In this document: positions 9,392 to 17,965 of the stretch, piece by piece
How the letters are laid out: every line of letters begins with the position of its first letter
Numbering within the stretch: the stretch's first letter is position 1
NCBI RefSeq assembly: GCF_009938165.1
Contig: NZ_AP019650.1
Location: 62,001-126,000, forward strand
Length of the DNA stretch: 64,000 nucleotides
Reading direction: 5' to 3'
Source: Vibrio taketomensis
GTDB taxonomy: Bacteria; Pseudomonadota; Gammaproteobacteria; Enterobacterales; Vibrionaceae
Translations under genes and position numbers: made by a program
The notes under the pieces: generated by a model
Databases searched by the model: none
Told to the model about the DNA's origin: nothing
Seen by the model: the letters and a program-made list of their open reading frames with translations, nothing else

Positions 9392-9414
9392 ACCAAGCGA
9401 ACAGCAGATAAATA

Positions 9415-9442
9415 AAAACGCCACTAAAAAGTGGCGTTTTTA
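9415..9442. terminator. Bidirectional terminator
   Basis: Stem AAAACGCCAC (9415-9424) with GTGGCGTTTT (9431-9440), loop TAAAAA; serves the glutathione synthetase gene and possibly fruA from the other side. Confidence 0.88.
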
Positions 9443-9485
9443 TTATTGGGCATATGATGAAATCTTAGGGGGAAGATGTCATCGA

Positions 9486-11207
9486 TTATGCCGCTGCGGT
9501 GACTTTGTCTTCACGAGCTTTTAGGAAAGCGTAGCTAAAGCCAGTTAGCGCGGTACCTGCAGCAATCGCTACTAGGTAAAGCAGTACTGGAGAAATCGCA
9601 TTTGGAATCAGTAGTACAAATAGACCACCGTGAGGAGCCATCAACTTGGCACCAAACAACATTGAAAGAGCACCTGTTAACGCACCGCCTGCCATACATG
9701 CAGGGATCACACGCATTGGATCTTTTGCTGCAAATGGAATCGCACCTTCAGAGATAAAGCACAAACCTAGCACAAAGGATGCTTTGCCTGCCTCACGCTC
9801 GCTTGGCGCAAACTTCTCTTTAGCAAGGAAGGTTGCCAGACCCATACCCAGAGCTGGAACCATACCCGCTGCCATGATGGCTGCCATCGGCGCGTAAGTT
9901 TGTGATGCGAGTAGACCAACACCAAAAGTGTAAGCCGCTTTGTTTACCGGACCACCAAGGTCGAAACACATCATTGCGCCTAGAATCACACCAAGTAATA
10001 CTGCGTTTGCTGAACCCATGTTGTTAAGGAATTCAGTTAGTGCCGCCATGATGCCAGATACCGGACCACCCACGATGTAAATCATTACAAGACCAGTGAA
10101 TAAGCTGGCAACAAATGGAATGATTAGGATGGGTTTTAGCGCTTCCATCGATTGCGGGAGTTGCACTTTGTCAGCAATAAACTTCGCTGCGTAACCGGCA
10201 ATAAAACCTGCAGCGATACCACCAAGGAAACCTGCGCCTGTAGAGCTTGCTAGCATACCGCCAATCAAACCCGGAGCCAGACCCGGACGGTCAGCAATAG
10301 AGAATGCAATGTAACCAGCCAGTACCGGAATCATCAGTGCGAACGCTGAACCGCCACCAATGGTCATCAGTGCTGCCGCTAATGTGCCTTCTTCTTTGAA
10401 TGCCTCAATACCAAATACAAATGACAGCGCGATAATCAAACCACCGGCCACTACGACAGGAAGCATGTGCGATACACCGGTCATTAGGTGTTTGTAAACG
10501 CCCTTTTTCTCTTCTGTCGTGCTGCCTGAGTTTGCTGCGCCAGAGTGTTGGTAAACCGTCGCTTGTTCGAACGCTTTATCCATCTCTTCTGCGGTTTTCT
10601 TTAGTGCTGGGCCGGTTTTAGTGCGGTACATCTTTTTGCCATGGAAACGATCCAGTGGTACTTCGATGTCTGCAGCGATGATAACCAAATCTGCTTCAGC
10701 AATTTCTTGCTCACTCAGTTGGTTTTTCGCACCAACGGAACCGCGAGTTTCTACCTTAATTTGGTGACCACGACGTTTACCTTCTTCATCAAGGGCTTCT
10801 GCCGCCATAAAGGTATGAGCAACACCCGTTGGACAAGCGGTGATTGCCACGATTTTCTTCACACCTTTAGGGTCACTGGCAATCACACTGCTGATGGTTA
10901 GCGGCTGTGCTTGTTCTGCGGCTGTTTGCAGAGTTTGCTCGGCATTGGCAATCACTTGATCAATCGATACACGTGCGACTTTTTTGCCCACAAAACGCGT
11001 ATCATCCACTTCACGATTGGCTGCGATAAGTACCCAGTCGCTGGCTGCGATTTGTTCTGGGGTGATCGGCGTACTTGGTACGACTTCAGATTGACATTCA
11101 ATATTGGCAGCCCAACCCAAAGATTGTGCTGCTTTCTCTAATAGCCCCGCTGCGATGATGCTGTTGGCAACGCCACTAGGACAAGCGGTAATAATGGTTA
11201 CGTTCAT
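9486..11207 (-). CDS. fruA: Fructose PTS permease, EIIB'BC component
   Basis: 573 residues from the ATG at 11207; a GTG at 11243 would add 12 residues and overlap fruK, but the ATG has AAAGGT in front. Domains: IIB' (about 1-95, pseudo-active Cys9 in TACPSGVANS), IIB (about 118-215, phosphorylated Cys125 in TACPTGVAHTF), and membrane IIC (about 240-565) with the channel sequences GGPVSGIMAAL and CFDLGGPVNKAAYTFG. It takes up fructose and delivers fructose 1-phosphate. Last gene of fruBKA; same order as E. coli. Confidence 0.96.
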   Translation of the reverse strand: MNVTIITACPSGVANSIIAAGLLEKAAQSLGWAANIECQSEVVPSTPITPEQIAASDWVLIAANREVDDTRFVGKKVARVSIDQVIANAEQTLQTAAEQAQPLTISSVIASDPKGVKKIVAITACPTGVAHTFMAAEALDEEGKRRGHQIKVETRGSVGAKNQLSEQEIAEADLVIIAADIEVPLDRFHGKKMYRTKTGPALKKTAEEMDKAFEQATVYQHSGAANSGSTTEEKKGVYKHLMTGVSHMLPVVVAGGLIIALSFVFGIEAFKEEGTLAAALMTIGGGSAFALMIPVLAGYIAFSIADRPGLAPGLIGGMLASSTGAGFLGGIAAGFIAGYAAKFIADKVQLPQSMEALKPILIIPFVASLFTGLVMIYIVGGPVSGIMAALTEFLNNMGSANAVLLGVILGAMMCFDLGGPVNKAAYTFGVGLLASQTYAPMAAIMAAGMVPALGMGLATFLAKEKFAPSEREAGKASFVLGLCFISEGAIPFAAKDPMRVIPACMAGGALTGALSMLFGAKLMAPHGGLFVLLIPNAISPVLLYLVAIAAGTALTGFSYAFLKAREDKVTAAA

Positions 11208-11235
11208 AACATCGACCTTTTTGTTCGAGTTTTCG

Positions 11236-12186
11236 CTATTCACTTAGCGACGAAATTGGTTTGATTTCAATTTGTTGTTTTAATTCGTTCAAAGTATCTA
11301 GGTCACTGACTCCGACACCGACTTGGCTTACCGCCAAAGCAGACAGGGCAGTAGCAAATTGCAGTAGCTCAGGTTTTGGCATGTTTTGCATATGACCCCA
11401 GCACATACCGGCCACCAGCGTGTCACCAGCACCCACAGTGCTGACAACTTGCATTTTGGGTGGCTTCGATGCGAGCCATTGGCCTTGGTTAAGCCACATC
11501 ACGCCATTCGCACCGCGAGAGACCACAACGTTCTCAACGCCATCGTGGTTGATTTGTTCCGCGACTTGAGTGATTTCCTGTTCGGTATGAATGTCACGAC
11601 CTACTAAGTCAGACAGCTCTTCATCGTTTGGTTTTATCAGCCATGGTGAGGCAGTAAGACCGGCTTTTAGCGCCGCGCGGCTTGAATCAAAAATGACTTT
11701 TTTGCCACGTTGTTTCAGCAGTTCAATCCACTTTGCACAAAGCTCAGGTGTAACGCCGGTTGGTAAGCTGCCCGCTAAGACAAAGTAATCGTGATCTTGG
11801 CAAAGCTCATCAAGCGTGTGCTCAAATTCAGTAATTGCTTGGCTATCAACGCTCACGCCAGGGAAGTTGATGTCACTCACCGTGCCATTTTGCTCTACTA
11901 GCTTAACGTTAATGCGGGTTGCCCCTTGCACTCGTACAAAGCGATCTTGCGCATTGATTTGTTCAAACAGCTGGCAAAACAGCTCTTGGTTATCTTGGCC
12001 AAGAAAGCCTGTAACTGTCACTTGTGCGCCGAGATCAGACAGTACTTTAGCCACATTTACGCCTTTACCAGCGGCATGAAAATCGCTGTGATTAACCAAG
12101 CTCACACTACCTTGGCGCAGGCAATCGAGTGAGCCAGTTAAATCAAGAGCAGGGTTTAGCGTAATGGTGACAACTTTATTACTCAT
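11236..12186 (-). CDS. fruK: 1-phosphofructokinase
   Basis: 316 residues of the PfkB/ribokinase family. Converts fructose 1-phosphate to fructose 1,6-bisphosphate. The N-terminal signature TITLNPALDLT, the AAGKGVNVAKVL substrate motif near 38-49, and the C-terminal catalytic GAGDTLVAGM (252-261) are all present. Lies 9 bases downstream of fruB and runs up to the fruA ribosome site, so the three genes are one transcript. Confidence 0.96.
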   Translation of the reverse strand: MSNKVVTITLNPALDLTGSLDCLRQGSVSLVNHSDFHAAGKGVNVAKVLSDLGAQVTVTGFLGQDNQELFCQLFEQINAQDRFVRVQGATRINVKLVEQNGTVSDINFPGVSVDSQAITEFEHTLDELCQDHDYFVLAGSLPTGVTPELCAKWIELLKQRGKKVIFDSSRAALKAGLTASPWLIKPNDEELSDLVGRDIHTEQEITQVAEQINHDGVENVVVSRGANGVMWLNQGQWLASKPPKMQVVSTVGAGDTLVAGMCWGHMQNMPKPELLQFATALSALAVSQVGVGVSDLDTLNELKQQIEIKPISSLSE

Positions 12187-12195
12187 GTTCGCTCC

Positions 12196-13341
12196 TTAAC
12201 CTTCACCTAGGCCAGATTCAATCGCTTGACCAATGGCTTCAAGGGCTGCTTGCGCATCATCACCGTTTGCGGTGAACTCAAGCTGGTGGCCATGTTTCAC
12301 ACCCAGACCAATCACTTTCATCAGGCTCTTAGCATTGACCGCCTGGCTATCGCTATCGAGGTTGCGTACGGTAATTGCACTTTCAAATTTCTTCGCACAA
12401 GCAACCAACATCGCTCCAGGGCGAGCATGCAGACCATGCGCATTACGGATTTTGTAAATCGCACTATTAGCGTCACCGTTACTTGCTGGCGTGCTTGCCT
12501 GTTCAGCGGTCGCAGGGTTAAACAATGCGATCAGCTCCAGTGCTGATTTGCTCAGTAGTGAACCAATTGCTTGGTCAGCGATCAGTGCAGTGATAGTGCT
12601 AAGCTGAGCGCGATGAGCACTGTTACAGCCAGCAAACGCAATCAGCGCTTTTACATCTTGGTTTTCAAAATGACATTGGTTAATGGTGGTGACGAACGCC
12701 ATACCCGTTTGGTTTACGCCTTTATTGGAGCTGACGAGCCACACCCCTTCACCAAGGTGAGTTGGGTTTTTCGCTACTACGTCAGCGACAAAAGCGGTAT
12801 CAACACTGCCTGAGTTCTTTAATAGGCCTGCGCTAACCGCTGCCATTTGAATCATATCGCTGGCCGGGAAATCCAACTGAATGTGGCTAGCATCAAATTC
12901 GATGGCTAATTGAGTCTCACCGTTAAGTAGCGCAATGATTTGCTCTGCGCTCTGTGCGTTTTGTAGAGCTTGTTCAACACCATCTTCGCCAAGCACTTTG
13001 GTCAGTTGTTTTAAAATTCCTAAGTGCTCATCGCTTTTAGCGGCGATACCGATCGCCAAGTAGACCGTGTTACCGTCACCCCAATCTACACCATTAGGAA
13101 AGTGAGCAATCGCAACACCCGTTTGTTTAACGAGGTCACGTGTATCGGTCGTACCGTGAGGAATGGCGATGCCATTACCAAGGAAGGTAGAGTTTTGCGC
13201 TTCACGCGCTTGCATGCCGGCAAGGTAGTTTGCTTCAACCAGACCGTTGTCAGTCAGTTGCTGGGCAAGGAATGCAATAGCAGATTGCTTATCCTCATGC
13301 GCTTGATTTAGCGTGATGTCCTGAATGGAAAGCTTAAGCAT
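12196..13341 (-). CDS. fruB: Fructose PTS diphosphoryl transfer protein (FPr: IIA-M-HPr)
   Basis: 381 residues (E. coli FPr 376). The IIA domain (1-about 145) has the phosphorylated His62 in AIPHGTTDTRD. A middle linker domain (about 150-280) is as in other FPr proteins. The C-terminal HPr-like domain (about 293-381) has the active His305 in HGLHARPGAM and a Ser site region (NAKSLMKVIGLGV). It passes phosphate from enzyme I to FruA. First gene of the operon; the upstream region holds three FruR/Cra-type operators. Confidence 0.96.
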   Translation of the reverse strand: MLKLSIQDITLNQAHEDKQSAIAFLAQQLTDNGLVEANYLAGMQAREAQNSTFLGNGIAIPHGTTDTRDLVKQTGVAIAHFPNGVDWGDGNTVYLAIGIAAKSDEHLGILKQLTKVLGEDGVEQALQNAQSAEQIIALLNGETQLAIEFDASHIQLDFPASDMIQMAAVSAGLLKNSGSVDTAFVADVVAKNPTHLGEGVWLVSSNKGVNQTGMAFVTTINQCHFENQDVKALIAFAGCNSAHRAQLSTITALIADQAIGSLLSKSALELIALFNPATAEQASTPASNGDANSAIYKIRNAHGLHARPGAMLVACAKKFESAITVRNLDSDSQAVNAKSLMKVIGLGVKHGHQLEFTANGDDAQAALEAIGQAIESGLGEG

Positions 13342-13373
13342 ATGAGCCTCATTGGTTTGATTTATTAGCTTTA

Positions 13374-13389
13374 GCTGAATCGGTTCAGC
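13374..13389. promoter_or_regulatory. FruR/Cra operator 1
   Basis: GCTGAATCGGTTCAGC fits the known Cra consensus GCTGAA-N-C-G-N-TTCAGC exactly. It lies 33 bases upstream of the fruB start. Confidence 0.85.
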
Positions 13390-13462
13390 GAGCGGTTAAA
13401 AAAATTCAGCAAATGCTGTGATTGTAGTCGAAGTTGCGATGCCAACTACATTTTCGAACTTT

Positions 13463-13478
13463 GCTGAATCCTTTCAGC
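13463..13478. promoter_or_regulatory. FruR/Cra operator 2
   Basis: GCTGAATCCTTTCAGC: both half-sites intact, centre CCT instead of CGN. Between fruB and fruR. Confidence 0.8.
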
Positions 13479-13484
13479 TTTTAT

Positions 13485-13500
13485 GCTGTATCGATTCAGC
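13485..13500. promoter_or_regulatory. FruR/Cra operator 3
   Basis: GCTGTATCGATTCAGC: one mismatch in the left half, centre intact. Only 6 bases after operator 2, so the two centres are 22 bases apart, about two helical turns. Confidence 0.75.
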
Positions 13501-13570
13501 ATATAATGCAAATAAGTTAGTGATCATCTTTTTTAAATTTTGATCTCATCCACAAAACATCGGATCGAGC

Positions 13571-14551
13571 ATGACTTTAGATGAAATTGCCAAGTTAGCT
13601 GGCGTATCAAAAACCACAGCAAGCTATGTGATAAATGGCAAAGCACAGCAGTATCGAATCAGCCAAAAAACGCAGCAAAAAGTGATGGCGGTTGTTGAGC
13701 AGCATAATTACCGTCCGGATATCGCTGCCAGTGCCTTACGTGTTGGCAGCAGCCGTTCATTTGGTTTGATTATTCCGGATTTGGAAAACACCAGTTATGC
13801 TCGCCTAGCTAAATTGCTGGAGCAAAACTCGCGTAAGGCGGGGTATCAAATTCTTATCGCGTGTTCCGATGATAATCCAGAGACTGAGCGTGCTGTGGTT
13901 GAAGCCTTGGTAAGTCGCAAGGTCGATGCCCTGTTTGTTGCCAGTAGTATTCCCGATGCCAATGAATTCTATCTTGCACTGCAAAATCGAGGCACACCGG
14001 TGGTAGCGATTGACCGTCCGTTAGACGACGAGCATTTTTGTTGTGTTTTGAGTGAAGATTTCAGCGGTGCTTATGAGTTGGCACAATCGATTGTGTCTCC
14101 CAAGGTTAAAACCATTGGTGTGATTGGCGCTTTACCTGAACTGACGGTCTCTACTATTCGTGAGCAAGGAATTCGCTCGGTCGCGAATGAAAATGGTTTA
14201 GAAGTGCAAGTGGGTTATGGTGAGCACTTTCACCGTGAAGAAGGACAGCGTATCTTTGCTCGCTGGGTAAAAGACAACGCGGTACCTGAAGCGATCATCA
14301 CTACCTCTTACACGCTACTTGAAGGGGTGTTAGATGAACTGCTTAAAGCCCCACACATGGCAGCAAATATTAAACTAGCGACCTTTGGTGATAATCGTCT
14401 ACTCGATTTTCTGCCATTTAAAGTCAACTCTTTGCCCCAGCAGTTTGAAATTATTGCAGACAGTGCGTTGGCTTTGGCGCTTAATGCCGCATCGAAACGC
14501 TATGAAGCGGGGGTAGAATTGGTGCCGCGGCAGATCGTTGTGCGTAACTAG
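13571..14551 (+). CDS. fruR: Fructose repressor FruR (Cra), LacI family
   Basis: 326 residues. The N-terminal LacI helix-turn-helix (TLDEIAKLAGVSKTTASYVING, residues 2-23) and hinge (RPDIAASALRVGSSRSFGLIIPD) lead into a periplasmic-binding-like effector domain. In this family fructose 1-phosphate or fructose 1,6-bisphosphate releases the protein from DNA. Divergent from fruBKA with three matching operators in the gap, so it very likely controls that operon and itself. Whether it acts globally, as E. coli Cra does, cannot be told here. Confidence 0.95.
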   Translation: MTLDEIAKLAGVSKTTASYVINGKAQQYRISQKTQQKVMAVVEQHNYRPDIAASALRVGSSRSFGLIIPDLENTSYARLAKLLEQNSRKAGYQILIACSDDNPETERAVVEALVSRKVDALFVASSIPDANEFYLALQNRGTPVVAIDRPLDDEHFCCVLSEDFSGAYELAQSIVSPKVKTIGVIGALPELTVSTIREQGIRSVANENGLEVQVGYGEHFHREEGQRIFARWVKDNAVPEAIITTSYTLLEGVLDELLKAPHMAANIKLATFGDNRLLDFLPFKVNSLPQQFEIIADSALALALNAASKRYEAGVELVPRQIVVRN

Positions 14552-14565
14552 TTTCACTCAAATAG

Positions 14566-14592
14566 ACAAAGCCAGCGTTATGCTGGCTTTGT
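14566..14592. terminator. Terminator after fruR
   Basis: Stem ACAAAGCCAGC (14566-14576) with GCTGGCTTTGT (14582-14592), loop GTTAT. Convergent with the PACE gene, probably used by both. Confidence 0.85.
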
Positions 14593-14603
14593 TATATAGT
14601 CTT

Positions 14604-15032
14604 TCACGCCAGTGTTGGTGATTTGCGGCTGATCACCCAAGCTCGAATATGGTCATAGGCAAGGTTAAAGACAAAGGCATACAAAGTAATAAAGATCGTC
14701 ATACCAATGTCCATCACTAGGGCATCCAGAATGCTAACTTCAAGAATATAAGCGATCACTGGTACGGTGAAAAACAGCAAGCCCAACTCAAATAGCACCA
14801 CATGACAGATACGTGTTTTCAGTGAACGCAGTTCTTTTTTACCCGGTACGTATTGGTCGAACACCCAATTAAATATCATATTCCACACCATCGCCATGGT
14901 CGCAACGACTATCATTGTTCCTGATAGCTTCATGATTTCATGATCGGTAAAGACCGCCAAACCAACGATAGTTAATGAAATCGCCAGCACTTCAAACAGC
15001 ACGGCATGAAATACGCGTTCGATACGTCGCAT
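14604..15032 (-). CDS. PACE-family efflux transporter
   Basis: 142 residues with four predicted membrane segments arranged as two tandem repeats; each repeat starts with an RI-x-H-x-V-L-F-E motif (RRIERVFHAVLFEVLAI at 2-18 and KTRICHVVLFELGLLFF near 72-88). These tandem transmembrane pairs with a buried Glu are the mark of the AceI-like PACE family, which exports biocides such as chlorhexidine or natural polyamines such as cadaverine and putrescine by proton exchange. I start at the ATG 15032, which has GGAG five bases upstream, rather than TTG 15047. A LysR gene faces it. Confidence 0.88.
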   Translation of the reverse strand: MRRIERVFHAVLFEVLAISLTIVGLAVFTDHEIMKLSGTMIVVATMAMVWNMIFNWVFDQYVPGKKELRSLKTRICHVVLFELGLLFFTVPVIAYILEVSILDALVMDIGMTIFITLYAFVFNLAYDHIRAWVISRKSPTLA

Positions 15033-15112
15033 ATAGGCTCCAAGCAAGTATTCAATTCGGTAATAAGGCCGAGGATTATGCGCAAATGGGTAGAAAACAA
15101 AAGTTAAAAGCC

Positions 15113-15127
15113 ATCACAAACTGTGAT
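15113..15127. promoter_or_regulatory. LysR-type T-N11-A palindrome between PACE and LysR genes
   Basis: ATCACAAACTGTGAT is a perfect 6-bp inverted repeat with 3 bases between and fits the T-N11-A rule of LysR regulators (TCACA-N3-TGTGA). It sits 32 bases before the LysR start in the gap between divergent genes. Confidence 0.6.
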
Positions 15128-15159
15128 AGCTTGCAAAGGTCGATATGGAAGGTGGTGCT

Positions 15160-16032
15160 ATGTACAGTTTTGAACAATTGAAGATTTTTGTCGCCGTTTG
15201 CGATAGCGGCTCTTTTTCTGCTGCCGCTCGCAAGTTAGGGCGAGTGCAATCTGGGGTTAGCCAAGCCATCGCTAATCTTGAGTTGGCGATTAATCAAGAG
15301 TTATTCACCCGTGAAAAGAATATTCCCCAATTGACGCCAGCAGGACAGGCGTTACTCCCCATTGCCAAATCTATCTTGCATCAACAGCACTTTTTTGATC
15401 AAAAAGTGGTAGCTCTTGAACAATCAGTGGAGCACAGCCTGACTATCGCCATTGATGATTGCTTACTTAACGATGAGTTGCTGTCGATTTTGGCCGAGTT
15501 ATCACACGAATTTCCCATCACTAATATTGATGTAGTAAGTGGCAGCACCTTTGATATTGAGGAGTGGGTTCGCTCTAACCAAGCTCATATTGGACTGATC
15601 TTTGCCGATGGTGAACTGCGTGAAGACATGGATTTCTTTACCTTAGGTCAGATGCGATTTTTAAACGTGGTGGCCCCAAGCCATGAATTGGCTTCACTAA
15701 GCTTGGTTCGAGATGTTGATTTAAAGCGGCATCGACAGATTATTCATCGCAGCGGTTCTAAAAAAGAGCTGTGGTTTAGCTATGGCATTAGCGGTAACTA
15801 TTGGCACGCAAATACCCATGGATTGCTGCTCGACTTAGCCTGCAAAGGCATTGGTTGGGCGGTGGTACCTGAGGTGATGGCCAAACCCTATATCGACAAA
15901 AGTAAGTTAGTGGCGCTGCCTGTGGCGCATGAGTTGAATGGTTGGCTAACCACGACAGGCTGTTTAGTCTCACGAACGCAAAGCTCTGGTCCTGTGTTAC
16001 AGCGTTTGATTGAGCGCTTACAAAACCTTTAA
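15160..16032 (+). CDS. LysR-family regulator, divergent from the PACE pump
   Basis: 290 residues. Winged helix-turn-helix at 1-60 (FEQLKIFVAVCDSGSFSAAARKLGRVQSGVSQAIANLE), then a LysR substrate-binding domain. The ATG at 15160 has AAGGTGG upstream and begins the domain exactly (MYSFEQL), so I prefer it to 15145. Pairing of a PACE gene with a divergent LysR gene follows the AceI/AceR arrangement of Acinetobacter, so control of the pump is the likely role. Effector unknown. Confidence 0.88.
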   Translation: MYSFEQLKIFVAVCDSGSFSAAARKLGRVQSGVSQAIANLELAINQELFTREKNIPQLTPAGQALLPIAKSILHQQHFFDQKVVALEQSVEHSLTIAIDDCLLNDELLSILAELSHEFPITNIDVVSGSTFDIEEWVRSNQAHIGLIFADGELREDMDFFTLGQMRFLNVVAPSHELASLSLVRDVDLKRHRQIIHRSGSKKELWFSYGISGNYWHANTHGLLLDLACKGIGWAVVPEVMAKPYIDKSKLVALPVAHELNGWLTTTGCLVSRTQSSGPVLQRLIERLQNL

Positions 16033-16038
16033 CTCAAT

Positions 16039-16072
16039 AGAACCCCGCGGCATGACAATGACTTGGGGTTCT
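16039..16072. terminator. Weak hairpin between LysR and sodC
   Basis: AGAACCCC (16039-16046) pairs with GGGGTTCT (16065-16072) across an 18-base loop, between convergent genes. No strong T-run. Confidence 0.4.
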
Positions 16073-16083
16073 CAATTAAGATT

Positions 16084-16611
16084 TTATTTCATTACGCCGC
16101 ACACCATGCGAGCCCCACCACCACCAAGCGGTGCTGGTTTATCAGAATAGTTGTCACCTCCGGCATGAATCATCAACGCTCGACCATCGAGGTCGGCGAG
16201 TTTCACTCTTGGTGCGATTACTGGCGAGGTGGCTTTGCCATCACTATCGACAAACAGCGCAGGTAGATCGCCCAAGTGATTATCATCCGTCCAAGGCTGA
16301 CCATGTTTACCAGTGTTAGCAGGATCGTAGTGTCCGCCCGCTGCGCCTCCTACAACCGTTTTTCCGTCTTTTTCAACACTGTCACAGGATGGATTGGTGT
16401 GCACATGAAAACCGTGTTGGCCTGGAGTTAATCCGGTTAAGTTCGGGGTAAAGACAGTGCCATATTGGCTAGCGGTGATCACTATCGTGCCGGCTGAATT
16501 GCCGCTATTGAGATCAATCATCTCTACACTGATTTCATCATTGGCAGAGCTATCGGCCAATGCAAAGCTGGAAATCGAGCAAAGTGCTAAAGCAAGTAAG
16601 GTTCGTTTCAT
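16084..16611 (-). CDS. sodC: Periplasmic Cu/Zn superoxide dismutase
   Basis: 175 residues. A signal peptide ([17 protein letters not shown]) directs it to the periplasm, where it removes superoxide. Copper and zinc ligands are in place: [35 protein letters not shown] and the late [11 protein letters not shown]. The bacterial-type Cys pair (C of NPSCDS and C of MVCGVMK) forms the usual disulfide. Divergent from the MerR fusion gene. Confidence 0.96.
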   Translation of the reverse strand: MKRTLLALALCSISSFALADSSANDEISVEMIDLNSGNSAGTIVITASQYGTVFTPNLTGLTPGQHGFHVHTNPSCDSVEKDGKTVVGGAAGGHYDPANTGKHGQPWTDDNHLGDLPALFVDSDGKATSPVIAPRVKLADLDGRALMIHAGGDNYSDKPAPLGGGGARMVCGVMK

Positions 16612-16701
16612 CTTTTTTCCTTTTTAGCGCATGACGTAAACCATAAGTATGGTGAAAAATCATCGCTTTGCTCAGCAAATAAAATATTTTCTCGATAGTG
16701 T

Positions 16702-16732
16702 TTGACCTGTCTATAGCTTTACAGTTTAACAT
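16702..16732 (+). promoter_or_regulatory. Candidate MerR-type promoter with 19-bp spacer
   Basis: TTGACC (16702-16707) and TAACAT (16727-16732) are 19 bases apart, the stretched spacing that MerR-family activators need. Inside it CTGT-N10-ACAG forms a short inverted repeat. It lies 46 bases before the MerR fusion start. Motif quality is modest. Confidence 0.4.
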
Positions 16733-16778
16733 TCCTTCTATACTGACAATCGCAACAGATTTTATAGGTTACATATCA

Positions 16779-17948
16779 ATGTATCGTATCTCCGAATTGG
16801 GTGAACGGGTTGGCCTGTCACGTACCGCTTTGCTCTATTACGAAAAGTTAGGGTTAATCTCCGGGAAGCGCATGAGCAATGGTTATCGCATGTATAGCGA
16901 TATGGATGTACAACGTTTGACCTTAATCCAACAACTGCAAAATGGCGGCTTGACCTTAAAGGAATGCAAGGCGTGTTTGGAGGCCAAAATTGAGCAAGCG
17001 TTATTGCGTGACCGTTTACAACAGCTCGATGCGGAGATTGCGCATAAGCAGCAAGCGCGGGATTTGTTGGCGGCATTGTTAGGTGAGAAGCCACTTTCAG
17101 GGTGGCATGAAATGTTAGATAAAGTTGCGCCCGACGCCCATTTAGCTTGGCTAAAAATGCAAGGCTTTAGTGATGTGGATGCGCAGCGATTACGATGGTT
17201 ATCTAAAGATATGAATACTCATGAAAGCTATATGGCTGACTTTGAGCAAGTGTATTCCCCACTGGATCGTTGGGGGCCGGGTAGCGAAGGCGATACATTG
17301 GCCGCACTGAACGCTTTGCCGCAAAAACCGACTGCAGTATTAGAAATTGGCTGTGGGCAAGGAATTGCAACGACCGTATTAGCTGAGCATTTACCAGTGC
17401 CAATCACTGCGCTCGATAATCATCAAGGAGCATTAGACCGATTGATGGAACGTGCCAAAGAGTTGGGTTATGCGGAACAAGTTGTCCCTGCTATTGGCGA
17501 TATGTCAGAACTGCCTTTTACTAAACAATCCTTTGACCTGATTTGGGCCGAAGGTTGTGCCTACATCATGGGTGTTGAGAAAGCGCTTAAATACTGGCGT
17601 GAGTTTTTAACCCCGCAAGGTTTGCTTGTTGTGAGTGACATCGTTTGGAGTAGTGATGCACCGAGTGAGGAAGCCGCTCAATTTTGGGCCAGCGGTTATC
17701 CTGATATGCAGACAGTGGCGAAACGTATCAAGCAAATCGAAGCCTCGGGCTATCGAGTTATCAAGCATTTCGCGCTAAGCGATCAGGCTTGGCAAAATTA
17801 TTATCAACCGCTTCAGCAACGTGCCAATGAACTAAAAACGCAATTGATTGGCTCACAAGCGCTTATTGATATTCAGGCTGAGTTGGATATTTTTTATCAC
17901 CACAAACCTGAGTTTGATTACCAAATGTTTGTATTGGCTAAAGCTTAA
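16779..17948 (+). CDS. MerR-type regulator fused to a SAM-dependent methyltransferase
   Basis: 389 residues from the ATG at 16779, which begins the MerR domain directly. Residues 1-70 are the MerR helix-turn-helix (YRISELGERVGLSRTALLYYEKLGLI) and wing; residues about 70-110 form the coiled dimerisation helix and contain CKAC. From about residue 150 comes a class I methyltransferase: SAM loop VLEIGCGQGIATTVL near 188, acidic motif ITALDNHQGAL, and the later DLIWAEGCAYIMG and LLVVSDIVW. Methyltransferase-tipped MerR proteins exist but are uncommon; the enzyme part may sense or modify a small molecule. The stop codon overlaps the next ATG (17948), so it is cotranscribed with a GNAT acetyltransferase. 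Confidence 0.85.
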   Translation: MYRISELGERVGLSRTALLYYEKLGLISGKRMSNGYRMYSDMDVQRLTLIQQLQNGGLTLKECKACLEAKIEQALLRDRLQQLDAEIAHKQQARDLLAALLGEKPLSGWHEMLDKVAPDAHLAWLKMQGFSDVDAQRLRWLSKDMNTHESYMADFEQVYSPLDRWGPGSEGDTLAALNALPQKPTAVLEIGCGQGIATTVLAEHLPVPITALDNHQGALDRLMERAKELGYAEQVVPAIGDMSELPFTKQSFDLIWAEGCAYIMGVEKALKYWREFLTPQGLLVVSDIVWSSDAPSEEAAQFWASGYPDMQTVAKRIKQIEASGYRVIKHFALSDQAWQNYYQPLQQRANELKTQLIGSQALIDIQAELDIFYHHKPEFDYQMFVLAKA

Positions 17949-17965
17949 TGAACAAGAGAACGAAT

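Noticed and set aside
11208..11243. GTG start of fruA overlapping fruK
   Set aside because: The downstream ATG has a better ribosome site and begins the IIB' domain directly.
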